This document shows, one piece after another, positions 16,246 to 24,520 of a stretch of DNA of 33,014 nt (positions are counted from its first letter, which is position 1; each line of letters opens with the position of its first letter). The notes under the pieces are model-generated. The model saw only the letters and a program-made list of their open reading frames with translations, did not search any database and had not been told where the DNA came from. The DNA lies in contig CAMAYR010000031.1 of the NCBI GenBank assembly GCA_945862355.1, positions 1-33,014 on the forward strand, written 5' to 3'. Both the position numbers and the translations under genes were made by a program. This DNA comes from Devosia equisanguinis. GTDB taxonomy: Bacteria > Pseudomonadota > Alphaproteobacteria > Rhizobiales > Hyphomicrobiaceae.

Positions 16246-16404
16246 TGTAGCCCCTTGGATCGCTAGACATCAGTGCCGACCGCGCCTCGATCAGTCTGCT
16301 GCAGCGATCAACGCGCGCGTATGCATTCCGGATCTCGGTGTGGACGTACGACCGGGTGCAACCGACGTGGCACCGGGTTTGCCAGGAACAGGGTCAAGGC
16401 GACA

Positions 16405-17045
16405 GTTCGCTCTGGAGCGCGTGCAGGAGCTGCTCTACCTCCTGAGCCAAGGCATTGCTCAGGGGCGGATCCCGGGTTCGACACCTGTGTACCTCGACTC
16501 TCCCATGGCAATCTCGGCGACGGAAATCTTCCGGCGTTATCCGGATTCCTTTGAGCCGGATGCCGCCAAGCTGTTTCAGGAGGGGCATGATCCCCTCAAC
16601 CTGCCCGCGCTGCATCTCACGCGTGAGACGGCGGAGTCCATTGCCAGAAACGCAGTCAATAGCGGGGCCATCAGCATGGCCGGCTCCGGCATGTGCACGG
16701 GGTGGGCGCATTCGCCATCACCTCCGCAATAATCTTGGCCGCGACGCCTCGAGCGTTGTGTTTGTCGGCTTTGCAGCCAATGGAACGCTTGCCCGCAGCA
16801 TCATCGATGGTGCCAAGGAGGTCAACATCTTTGGCGAGACAATCCCAGTTCGCGCCCGGATCCACACCATCAACGGATTCTCCGCCCATGCGGACCAGGC
16901 CGAGCTGTTGGCCTGGCATAAGCAGACCGGGGCGAAACGCTCGTTCCTTGTGCACGGCGAAGAGGAAACCATGGGCCAGATCGGAGCAAAGCTTGCTGGC
17001 ACGAGCGTTGAAATGTCGAGCCCTCATCATGTGTTCGCGTTGTAG
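16405..17045 (+). pseudogene. remnant of a beta-CASP metallo-beta-lactamase-fold ribonuclease (truncated, frameshifted)
   Basis: Only the C-terminal half of a beta-CASP RNA-processing exonuclease (COG1236-like, normally about 450 residues) remains. Homology begins near 16405 with FALERVQELLYLL, continues YLDSPMAISATEIFRR and LTRETAESIA, and reaches AGSGMCTG. There the frame breaks: four G at 16699-16702 stand where three are expected, and the original frame stops at 16732. The +1 frame resumes with GRIRHHLRNNLG, VVFVGFAANGTLAR, the beta-CASP motif HTINGFSAHADQAEL and FLVHGEE. The N-terminal metal-binding domain (HxHxDH) is missing. It is probably non-functional. A sequencing slip could explain the G-run but not the missing half. 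Confidence 0.8.
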
Positions 17046-17078
17046 TGCTTCGCTGACTGCAACATCGACCCGGCGTAT

Positions 17079-18377
17079 TCAGATCGCAATCGCCTGCATC
17101 AGATCGGCGATCTTGATCGTCGCGAAATTGGAGAACGTATCAGACACCGCGTACGGCAGCACGATGAGGTCGCGGTGGCGAATGGCGCCGCACGTATAGA
17201 CCACGTTTGGCACATAGCCTTCGCGCTCGGCCGGTTCGGGCCGCACCAGCGGCTCGCGGGATCGGCCCAGGACCTTCGATGGGTCTGCCTTGTCCAACAG
17301 CACGGCGCCGATCGAGTACTTGCGCACCGGCCCGACCCCATGGGTCAGCAGCAGCCAGCCCTCGTCCAGCTCGATGGGGGAGCCGCAACTGCCGATCTGG
17401 ACGAATTCCCAAGGATACTCCGGTTTGAGCAGAGCTGAGCCACCGTCCCATGCGTAGAGATCATCGGAGTAGATAAGATACAGGTTCTCATTGTCCTGCC
17501 TCGCGATCATGGCATAGCGTCCCCCGATCTTCCGGGGAAACAATGCCATCCCCTTGTTGCGCGCAGCGGCACCGGAAAGCGGAGTCATCCTGAACGAGAT
17601 GAAATCCGTCGTCTCCAGCAGCTCTGATCTGATCGCTCTGCCGCTGTAGGCGGTGTAGGTCGCGTAGTACGTCGTGCGGCCGTTGTGGGTGAACTCGACG
17701 AACCGGGCATCCTCGATGCCATTGCTTTGGGAGTCCGTGATCGGAAAGATCACGCGCTCGCTGAGGTCGCCGTCGGCGCGGAAGATGACTTCGACGTCGT
17801 CGCCATTTGCCCTCCGCGTCCGGGTTGCAATTCTGGGCACGCTGGCCAAGCGGGCAGTCGGGTCGACGGTGACGCTGCCGTCTGCATCGATTGTACCCGA
17901 GCGAAACGTCAGAGAGGAAATATGCCCCTCACCGACCGCACGCAGGCTCAATATAAAGCGACAGCCACGCGCTGGCGCGCCGCTCTGATCAGGATGGCGC
18001 ACGATGCTCGGATTGAACAGTGCGGAAGCCTCGAACGAGTATTCGTGCAGGAAATACGCGCCTATCAGACAGCGCTGCGTCTTGTTGAGCTGGGCATGAG
18101 GTGCCAGCGCCTCCTCCATCTCAGCTGCTCTCGTCTCGAAGATCTCCAGCAGGTTCCTGTGGCGCCCCTCGAAATTCTCCAGCACCTCGGTCAACTGCCG
18201 ACCGGCAGCTCCCGGCTCCAAGCCGATCACGCGATCGACGATGTGATTGGCCCTTGTCTTGTCGGTTGGATTGAGATCACGAGGTTCGGTCGCTGGCTTG
18301 AACGGTCTCACGACGACTCTGGCCGGATCGGGGCGGAGATGCAGAGCCTGACGGTTCAAGAATTGGGACTGTGACAA
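17079..18377 (-). CDS. GH130-family mannoside phosphorylase/hydrolase-like protein
   Basis: GH130 enzymes cleave beta-mannosides by phosphorolysis (giving mannose-1-phosphate) or hydrolysis. The 432-residue product has a helical N-terminal extension (about 1-118, LRPDPARVVVRPF...). The five-bladed propeller core follows, with FNPSIV (121-126), HISSLTFRSG (152-161) and EDARFVEF (222-229), where the family's general-acid Asp is expected. QIGSCGSPIELDEGWLLLTHGVG and YVPNVVYTCGA are further blade motifs. The apparent start is TTG at 18377, inside the 3' end of the glycosyltransferase gene (101-base overlap); no ATG or GTG nearby fits. It is third in the minus-strand operon after manA and the glycosyltransferase. 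Phosphorylase versus hydrolase is undecided. Confidence 0.82.
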   Translation of the reverse strand: MSQSQFLNRQALHLRPDPARVVVRPFKPATEPRDLNPTDKTRANHIVDRVIGLEPGAAGRQLTEVLENFEGRHRNLLEIFETRAAEMEEALAPHAQLNKTQRCLIGAYFLHEYSFEASALFNPSIVRHPDQSGAPARGCRFILSLRAVGEGHISSLTFRSGTIDADGSVTVDPTARLASVPRIATRTRRANGDDVEVIFRADGDLSERVIFPITDSQSNGIEDARFVEFTHNGRTTYYATYTAYSGRAIRSELLETTDFISFRMTPLSGAAARNKGMALFPRKIGGRYAMIARQDNENLYLIYSDDLYAWDGGSALLKPEYPWEFVQIGSCGSPIELDEGWLLLTHGVGPVRKYSIGAVLLDKADPSKVLGRSREPLVRPEPAEREGYVPNVVYTCGAIRHRDLIVLPYAVSDTFSNFATIKIADLMQAIAI

Positions 18378-20706
18378 CGGGACCCCCTGGTCTGACGTAG
18401 TTGGTGAGAGCGTGGCCCGTGGCTTTTCTGACCTCGGTCATTGGCGTCCGCTTGCGCTCGATCTTGGCCGCATGCTCGAATTCTCGGATTTCGACGAGAG
18501 AGAGCAGATAGGACAACACGGACTCCGCACCCCGGTTCTCGTTGGCGCGATCCGCATGCAGTCCGTCCCGGCAGCTACCTGTATCTATATCCACAAGTGG
18601 CGCCCGAAGGTCGTTGCTTCCAAGAAACCAATCGAAGACCCGGTTGGCATCCGAAACCCACCTAGCCTTCTTTTCTACACGCCAAGCGGCGTGGCAGGCA
18701 GAAATAGATGCGGCGGCCTCGACAGCCTGCTGATCGAAAGGGCGCGGTCGTAATCGTCGTTGGCCGAAGCTGTCGGTTCCCACCGGCCTGAACACGCCGC
18801 TCGGCGCTGTTTGCAACCCCATCAACCAGCGCAGCGAACGCAATCCAGCGTCTATCAACGGTCGATTTCCGATCGCAAGTCCGGTTGCGATCAACGCCTG
18901 CGGGAGACGTGCGTTGTCATAGGCTAGCGTCTCCTCGAACCAGACCCAATCGACCGTCTCTACGGCGCACAGTTCTGCGAGCAATTTGTCCGCAAGAAGG
19001 CCACGCAAGCGTGCAGCTTCAGAGTGGACGATCTCATGCGAGGAGATTGCATCCAGTCCGAGCAGTGCGAAGGCCCACGCTCTGGGCGATGTGAAGCCTT
19101 CGACAGTGGGCAACGCGGCATGAAAGAGCTCGGAAGCCCACTGCCGGCGCGACGCATCGCCGTCGGTGCCTGCACAGGTCCCCAGCGCCCATAGCGTCCG
19201 GCTATGACTGTCCTCGGAGCCCTGGTCCTCCAGCCACCGACGATCGTAGCTCATGAAATTGCGGAAGCGGCGCTTATCCGGATTCCAGGCATGCTGCACG
19301 AATGCCGCGAACCGGGTCGTCAGAGGCTCCGGAAGCCGCGTGTTCGTCTGTCCTGCGAGAGCGCAGGACAGCATCAAGGCCCTGGCATTATCGTCGACGC
19401 AATAGCCGTGCGAACGGTCCGGGATACCGTGAACGGCATGCTGCATAAGACCGGTACTGTCGCACATCGAAAGGAAATGGCTTGTCCGTAGCTCAGGCAG
19501 GACGCGCGCCTTGGATGAAACATTGGCATGCGTGACACGGGGCGCACGAATGGGAACATTAAACTCATGCGCAGCTTCGAAGACGGCGATGTAGCGCTTG
19601 GCTATCTGGCTCCAGACCATCGATCGGCTGGCGGAATAGGCATGGCGGCGAAGGGTATCGCGGCGGTCGTTTTCGGTCAGCAGCGAGGCAATCTCGACGC
19701 CGACAGCATGCGCGTTGCCAAACGGGACCATGACACCGCGCCCGTCTGCCAACAACTCTTGCGCGTGCCAGTATGGCGTGGAAACCACGGCCTTGCCCAG
19801 CCCGAAGCTGTAGGCGAGCGTGCCGGATGTCATCTGCGCCTCGTTGAGATAGGGCGTCACGTAGACATCGCACATGGAAATGTAGTCCAGCAGCGTCGGC
19901 TGATCCACGAACTGGTTGATGAAGACGACGTGGTCCTGCACACCGAGTTCGCGCGCGCGGGCCACCAGGCTATCCCGATAGGTCTCGCCCTGCTCGCGCA
20001 CGAGGTTGGGATGCGTCGCCCCGAGCACGACATAGACTGCTTCCGGACACGACCCGACGATCTCGGGCATGGCGTCGATCACGGTCTCGATGCCCTTGCT
20101 TGGCGAGAGCAGCCCGAACGTCAGAATAACGGATCTTCCCGAAAATCCGAGCCGGGCTTTTGCTGGGGCGGTGTCGAGGAATGGGTAATCCGGTATGCCG
20201 TGCGGAATGATATCGATCTTGCCTGCGGGCACGCCGTGAACGGCCTGCAACAGCTCCTTGCCTTTGTGTGCCATGACGACGATCTTGCTCGACATGTCGA
20301 TGATGCGGCGCATCACGCTGCGCTGTGATGACTTCGGGTCGGCGAGCACGGTATGAAGCGTCGTCACGATCGGCATCTCGAGACGCGACAAGAGCTCGAG
20401 CACATGGCCGCCGGCTTCGCCACCGAAAATTCCGTATTCGTGTTGCAGATTGACGATGTCATAGCGGCCAGCATTCAGGATGTGCGCGGCCCGCGCGTAG
20501 TCTGCGACTAAATCGTCCTGTACTTCGCATCTCACGATGTCGGGGTAGTTATAAGTGCCGGCAGGATCGGTCATGGCGACGATGCTCGTCTCCGGGGCAG
20601 GACGCGCAGCGGCCACAGCCGCGTGCAGGTCGTGCGTAAACGTGGCAATACCACAGCGGCGTGGGAGATGATTGCCGATGAATGCAACGCGCTTAAGTGG
20701 CTTCAT
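18277..20706 (-). CDS. GT4 glycosyltransferase fused to a helical glycosidase-like domain
   Basis: An 809-residue two-part protein. Residues about 5-370 are a GT-B glycosyltransferase of family 4: VAFIGNHLPRRCGIATFTHDL, LQHEYGIFGGEAGGH, IIPHGIPD, FGLLSPSKGIETVIDAMP and the donor-binding YLNEAQMTSGTLAYSFGLGKAVVST. Residues about 390-760 form a separate mainly helical region with HGIPDRSHGYCVDDNARALML, DSHSRTLWALG and WVWFEETLAYDNARLPQALI. That pattern suggests an alpha/alpha-barrel glycosidase-like fold. Such fusions are often next to GH130 genes. It probably builds or remodels a mannose-containing oligosaccharide; the exact sugar is unknown. The start is ATG 20706, 14 bases after the manA-type stop. 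The last 34 codons overlap GH130. Confidence 0.8.
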   Translation of the reverse strand: MKPLKRVAFIGNHLPRRCGIATFTHDLHAAVAAARPAPETSIVAMTDPAGTYNYPDIVRCEVQDDLVADYARAAHILNAGRYDIVNLQHEYGIFGGEAGGHVLELLSRLEMPIVTTLHTVLADPKSSQRSVMRRIIDMSSKIVVMAHKGKELLQAVHGVPAGKIDIIPHGIPDYPFLDTAPAKARLGFSGRSVILTFGLLSPSKGIETVIDAMPEIVGSCPEAVYVVLGATHPNLVREQGETYRDSLVARARELGVQDHVVFINQFVDQPTLLDYISMCDVYVTPYLNEAQMTSGTLAYSFGLGKAVVSTPYWHAQELLADGRGVMVPFGNAHAVGVEIASLLTENDRRDTLRRHAYSASRSMVWSQIAKRYIAVFEAAHEFNVPIRAPRVTHANVSSKARVLPELRTSHFLSMCDSTGLMQHAVHGIPDRSHGYCVDDNARALMLSCALAGQTNTRLPEPLTTRFAAFVQHAWNPDKRRFRNFMSYDRRWLEDQGSEDSHSRTLWALGTCAGTDGDASRRQWASELFHAALPTVEGFTSPRAWAFALLGLDAISSHEIVHSEAARLRGLLADKLLAELCAVETVDWVWFEETLAYDNARLPQALIATGLAIGNRPLIDAGLRSLRWLMGLQTAPSGVFRPVGTDSFGQRRLRPRPFDQQAVEAAASISACHAAWRVEKKARWVSDANRVFDWFLGSNDLRAPLVDIDTGSCRDGLHADRANENRGAESVLSYLLSLVEIREFEHAAKIERKRTPMTEVRKATGHALTNYVRPGGPVVTVPILEPSGSASPPRSGQSRRETVQASDRTS

Positions 20707-20720
20707 GTTCAGGATCCTGG

Positions 20721-21671
20721 CTAGCGGACGTCCGGTGACGGTCCTGCGACAACGACTTCGACGAACGGCTTCTGGGTAGCGCTCGTCGCTGGGGTAACCT
20801 GATCGGCTGATTGCAACAGGTGCGATATGAGCCGGTCACCGGTGTATGCCGCCAAAGCGACCAAGCCATCGGGTCCTGCGTGGATTTCGACACGATCGGA
20901 CTGCACGAATAGAGCGTCGCCTCTTGCAACAGCGTGTGGTCCAGCTCTTCCGTCGCCGCTGACGACGAGCACCCAAGTTTCCAGCTCGGTAGCCAGAATC
21001 CGGATTGCGTCTGGCTCCAGCTCCAGTCGTTCCATGACGAAATATGGACTGCACACGAGTAGCGTCCGCTCCCGGTCGATCCGGCGCGCCGGCTCCGGCA
21101 TTGCGGCCGGTCCGCCCTGCGAGACGGCAAGCGCGTCGTCGATATGAAGCTCGCGCTTGCTGCCGTGATCGAACAGTCGATAGGTCGCATCGCTGCGCTG
21201 TTGAATCTCCGCGATCACGAGGCCCGCACCGATGGCATGAATAGTTCCAGCCGGAACCAGGATCGCATCGCCCGCCGCCACGTTTTTCCACGCGACCAGC
21301 TCCGCGATCGATCCGTCACCTGCGGCCTGCAGAAGTTGAGATCGGCTGATCTCGCGCTTGAGGCCGACGGCAACCGCTGCTCCGGTAGCGGCTTTCAAGA
21401 CATACCAGGCTTCCGTCTTGCCATTCGCCAACCCCTTTGAGCGCGCATACGCATCATCGGGATGGACCTGGATCGACAGCGGCTCGCTGGTGAAAAGCAG
21501 CTTCAGCAGAAGAGCCGGTGGAGCCAGAGCAGCGGCCGTGCGCTCGTACCAGATCTCGCCGATCGGTCCATCAGAGCGTCCGCTCGTCAACCAACTTCTC
21601 AACTCGCCGGTGCCCTCGGCAACGCCCCAGGGTCTCTCGACCGGCTCGGGGTGGGCAATTTCGATGGTCAT
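20721..21671 (-). CDS. manA: Class I mannose-6-phosphate isomerase
   Basis: Interconverts fructose-6-phosphate and mannose-6-phosphate, feeding GDP-mannose synthesis. The 316-residue cupin enzyme has zinc ligands at His70 (LSIQVHPDD), Glu87 (GKTEAWYVL) and His145 (VPAGTIHAIGAG), with EIQQRSDATYRLFD after them. The opening VERPWG and GEIWY are typical of the short bacterial form. It is the first gene of a leftward operon with the glycosyltransferase and GH130, suggesting a dedicated mannose supply for the glycan those enzymes handle. The family is secure; whether it is the main cellular ManA cannot be told. Confidence 0.88.
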   Translation of the reverse strand: MTIEIAHPEPVERPWGVAEGTGELRSWLTSGRSDGPIGEIWYERTAAALAPPALLLKLLFTSEPLSIQVHPDDAYARSKGLANGKTEAWYVLKAATGAAVAVGLKREISRSQLLQAAGDGSIAELVAWKNVAAGDAILVPAGTIHAIGAGLVIAEIQQRSDATYRLFDHGSKRELHIDDALAVSQGGPAAMPEPARRIDRERTLLVCSPYFVMERLELEPDAIRILATELETWVLVVSGDGRAGPHAVARGDALFVQSDRVEIHAGPDGLVALAAYTGDRLISHLLQSADQVTPATSATQKPFVEVVVAGPSPDVR

Positions 21672-22000
21672 CGAGCTTCACCTGGGTTGCTGACCGTCGT
21701 TCGGCTGACGGGATGGCAGCAACGCATCGGTTGCACGCCGGGACGTTAGACTTTGATGCTCGGGGTGGGCAGGGTCGGAAAGTACCCAGAGCGCACAGGG
21801 CGGCCGCTGCCCCGCCGCGATGGCGGAGGAACACATCCACAGCGACGCACCCGAGCTGTCGTCGACGGCACGGACGCGGAAGACGCGGAAAGGGAGAGCG
21901 ACCCTAATCTGGATCAGCATGCTGTGAACCCGAGTGGGGTACTCGCATTGGTCGATGGTGGCGAGCAACTGCGGGGTTGAGCCTCCGCTGTCGCGATTTT

Positions 22001-22038
22001 CCCCGAAGGTCAGCGATACCTGACCGTCGGGGATTTTT
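22001..22038 (+). terminator. orphan Rho-independent terminator on the plus strand
   Basis: Arms CCCCGAAGGTCAG (22001-22013) and CTGACCGTCGGGG (22020-22032) pair at 12 of 13 positions around a 6-base loop. They are followed by A and five T (22034-22038). No plus-strand gene is seen in the 330 bases before it. Confidence 0.6.
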
Positions 22039-22253
22039 GCGTGGGCCAACGCTTACTTGGCCTGCTACGTCCAACTCGAAATCGGTTGCCGACCACCTCA
22101 TATGAGTAAATTCCGAGGCTGGTCCGGTTCGTCAATGAGCGCTCTTATGATCTCGGCCTTCCGCTACTTTTTACGGTTGGTCGCTTTGGCGAGCCTGCCT
22201 CTCATCCCCCCGAGTGGCACTGCTCCGGCTCTAACGTAGCCAGCCAATGCACC

Positions 22254-22292
22254 GCGACCTCGGGTCCGCCCCCCCCCCCGACCCGAGGTCGC
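22254..22292. repeat. perfect 13-bp inverted repeat with an 11-C run in the loop
   Basis: GCGACCTCGGGTC (22254-22266) and GACCCGAGGTCGC (22280-22292) are exact inverted copies. The 13-base loop is CG followed by 11 consecutive C. No coding frame uses it. It might be a structured regulatory RNA, a phase-variable tract or an assembly artefact. Confidence 0.75.
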
Positions 22293-22470
22293 ACTTCTTC
22301 CATTCGTATTGCTCGGGCGAGAACTCACGGTGCCGTGCAGGGCGGTGAGGGGTGCAAGCAACACGTCGCTCGGGATCGACAACAGAACATTCCGCGCTGG
22401 GTAGAGACCATGCGCCGGCAGCGCTGGCAGATCGCCCAATCGCTATTGCACATCGTTGAAGCTGGGCCGT

Positions 22471-22785
22471 TCAAGGCGCAGGCGATGCAGTCGAATGCAA
22501 TTCGGAACTGGATTCGGGATTGCGCTCAGAGGGCGCTGAATCCAAAATGTACGGGACGTTTCGTATCTTCAGGAGCTCGACGATCTGGTCGGCCCCGTTC
22601 ATCCCGAGATCGATCACGGCCCCAGACAACGCGTTGCGTTCCGCAAGTTGCAGGGCACGTACCAAGCTGTAGGCAGTCAGCACTCGGCCGCCGTCGTCCA
22701 CGATGCGATCTTGAAGTGGGATGGCGCTGTCGAGCTCGTTCTGGACGATGAGAATCGTCTGACCTCTAAGTCTTGCCTTGTCCAT
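22471..22785 (-). CDS. degenerate receiver-domain (CheY-like) protein
   Basis: A 104-residue single receiver domain of the kind common in Rhizobiales. ILIVQNELDSAIPLQDRI matches the beta1-alpha1 region of proteins that usually read VEDE. The acidic pair is reduced to Asn16-Glu17, but the phosphoacceptor Asp59 (GAVIDLGM) is present. The alpha4-beta5-alpha5 portion with the conserved Lys is missing or replaced by a Ser/Pro/Glu tail (SAPSERNPESSSE). The start at 22785 (ATG) begins MDKARLRGQT; an upstream TTG is less likely. It may be a weak or decaying phospho-sink. No partner kinase is nearby. Confidence 0.6.
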   Translation of the reverse strand: MDKARLRGQTILIVQNELDSAIPLQDRIVDDGGRVLTAYSLVRALQLAERNALSGAVIDLGMNGADQIVELLKIRNVPYILDSAPSERNPESSSELHSTASPAP

Positions 22786-23028
22786 TTCGTCACCGTGTCG
22801 TTGGACGACGCCGACCGACTGAGGCTCATAGGCTTCCAAGTCAGCGCCACCAGCATCGAAGGAAGCGAACCGAGGTCTGCGTTGTCGTTGAAGCTCGCTG
22901 GGCCGCGCTCCTTTACGGAGCAGTGAAGGGTATCACGCGCCGGCAGCGAAGCGCAGGCTCGGACTCTACTCAATGTGCGCCGCTGGAGAGCTCTGCGCCT
23001 GACGGAAGGTTCCAGAGTGTCGGCACCA

Positions 23029-23736
23029 CTACCCTTCGATGCTGTCGTATCCAGCCAGTTCAGTAAGACCTGCGGAGTCGATGATAGTCACTTTATGATC
23101 CTGGAACGTCAGCAGCTCCAATTCACGCAGTTGTCTCAGCACTCGGTTGACGTGGATGGCGCTCACTCCGAGAGCGTCCGCGATGACATATTGGCTCAGA
23201 GGGCACTCGTACTCGGTGTCGCTGGTCAACCCCACCAGCTGCAGCCGGTCGCGCAACTCGAGAAAGAAGTGGGCCGTTCTCTCCAGCGACGTTCGCCGGC
23301 CGATACTCGCCAGGTGCTCGACCGTTATCGCCTCGTCACGAGATGTCCCCCACATGATGGCTGTCGCCAGCCGCGGGAACTCGTCGACCAAGGTGTTCAA
23401 GCGGGTCGTACTGATGCGGCTCACCTGTACGTCGGTTATGGCGGAAAAGGCATGATCTGATGTCTTGAGCAGTATGCTTCGCAAGCCAATCATATCGCCG
23501 GGAATGGGAAACGTGATGATCTGCCGTGCGCCATCGCGCAGCACCTTGTAACTGCATCCCCACCCGGCATGGAGAATGTAGGCCAATTGACCGGCATCCC
23601 CCTGGTTCATCAGATCACTGCCGCGCGGAACATTGACGGGGGTGGACTGCAGCTCGGCCAATCCTGCCAGCTCTGTCGGGGAGAGCTTCACGAAGGTCGT
23701 AAGTTTTCTCGCCAGATGGTCGTTGACGAACGGCAT
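23029..23736 (-). CDS. Crp/Fnr-family transcriptional regulator
   Basis: A 235-residue regulator with an N-terminal cyclic-nucleotide-binding-type beta-roll (about 20-130: SDLMNQGDAGQLAYILHAGWGCSYK and QIITFPIPGDMIGLRSILL). A C-terminal Crp winged helix follows (about 150-225: CPLSQYVIADALGVSAIHVNRVLRQLRELELL). No Fnr-type iron-sulfur cysteine cluster is visible, and the recognition helix (SAIHVNRVLR) lacks the FNR ExxSR motif, so it should not read FNR boxes. It is transcribed leftward from a spacer of about 400 bases rich in inverted repeats, which may hold its operator. The signal is unknown. Confidence 0.88.
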   Translation of the reverse strand: MPFVNDHLARKLTTFVKLSPTELAGLAELQSTPVNVPRGSDLMNQGDAGQLAYILHAGWGCSYKVLRDGARQIITFPIPGDMIGLRSILLKTSDHAFSAITDVQVSRISTTRLNTLVDEFPRLATAIMWGTSRDEAITVEHLASIGRRTSLERTAHFFLELRDRLQLVGLTSDTEYECPLSQYVIADALGVSAIHVNRVLRQLRELELLTFQDHKVTIIDSAGLTELAGYDSIEG

Positions 23737-24140
23737 GTGTGCGCCCCTCTCAAAAGCAACGGCTGCAAATCGGCTGATGGATAGTTGAGCCTAGAGGCCC
23801 GTCGCGCCTAAATCGTATCATAGCCCCAACCACCGTCCGATTTAGACGCAAGATAAGGGCCACTAGAATCAACAATGGCTTAGTGAGGCGTTCATCGCGC
23901 CTTAGTTGACACCACCCTCGCCGCACCGTTGGTCAACTAAGGCGCGACGCCTCACTAGAAGGAGCTGCTCGAAATCGCGGTCGCGCTCAACGGCACCGAT
24001 CTTCGCCTGCTAGTTCGTTCTTGTCACGCAAGATAAGCCTGCCGGCGCTAGCCCAAGTTAGTCAACCGACCATGTCGATAGGCTAGGTATGTTCATCGAC
24101 AACGAGCAGGAAGCCTCCCGACCCAAGAGCGAGCACCAAG
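23737..24140. other. divergent spacer with repeats, between a Crp/Fnr gene and a small gene
   Basis: No coding sequence is recognisable. It contains a long stem-loop (23881-23957) and two copies of ACGCAAGATAAG (23846-23857 and 24026-24037), 180 bases apart. Being the shared upstream region of two divergent genes, it probably holds their promoters, though none is clear by eye. Confidence 0.5.
23881..23957. repeat. large two-part stem-loop
   Basis: Outer arms TAGTGAGGCG (23881-23890) and CGCCTCACTA (23948-23957) and inner arms CGCGCCTTAGTTGAC (23896-23910) and GTCAACTAAGGCGCG (23932-23946) are all perfect. They are separated by an asymmetric bulge (TTCAT versus A) and closed by a 21-base loop. 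That is 25 paired positions. No T-run follows. Confidence 0.75.
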
Positions 24141-24383
24141 ATGCCCACAGACATCCATAACACCGCGTGCGGCTTGGCAGCACTCTCCATCTGCGAGTCG
24201 ATGCTACTGGCCATGGGAGACCTCAAGCTCTTGGGCGAAAGCGATGCTATAGGGGTCATATCGGACGCCGCATCGGCTCATCGTGGTGCCGGCTCGACGG
24301 CCGACGAGAAGGCGATGCATCTCGCGGTCGCTGCCATTCTCGACCGCATCATCTCGGGCGGAAACTCGATCCGGCGGCCATGA
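24141..24383 (+). CDS. small conserved hypothetical protein
   Basis: An 80-residue predicted cytoplasmic, helical protein without signal peptide or membrane segment. It contains ALSICESMLLAMGDLKLLGE, then DAASAHRG, AVAAILDRII and SGGNSIRR. This pattern resembles small hypothetical proteins I recall from Rhizobiales, of unknown function. Coding potential is supported by balanced composition and a complete, regular pattern of helices. The upstream ribosome site is weak. It precedes the FixJ-like regulator on the same strand by about 140 bases. Confidence 0.65.
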   Translation: MPTDIHNTACGLAALSICESMLLAMGDLKLLGESDAIGVISDAASAHRGAGSTADEKAMHLAVAAILDRIISGGNSIRRP

Positions 24384-24520
24384 GCCGGCTGCACTGAGAA
24401 TCAAACGTCCGAGCTTCTGGAATGCTGCAAGCCGAGCCGATCGGCCATCCTCGATCAGTGATCGAGCACGGAGGGCGTGCAGTCCCCTCTGTGCATGCAT
24501 GCCGACAAAGGAGCTATGTA

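Larger units (their letters stand above)
21672..22470. other. gene-poor stretch with two strong hairpins
   Basis: About 800 bases with no recognisable protein on either strand; open frames are short or of biased composition. It holds the terminator-like hairpin at 22001 and the poly-C hairpin at 22254, described separately. It could contain a small RNA, since the first hairpin has a T-run and no gene before it. Confidence 0.5.

Noticed and set aside
23881-23957. integron attC site
   Set aside because: The outer arms lack the GTTRRRY/RYYYAAC core boxes, and no integrase or cassette array is present.
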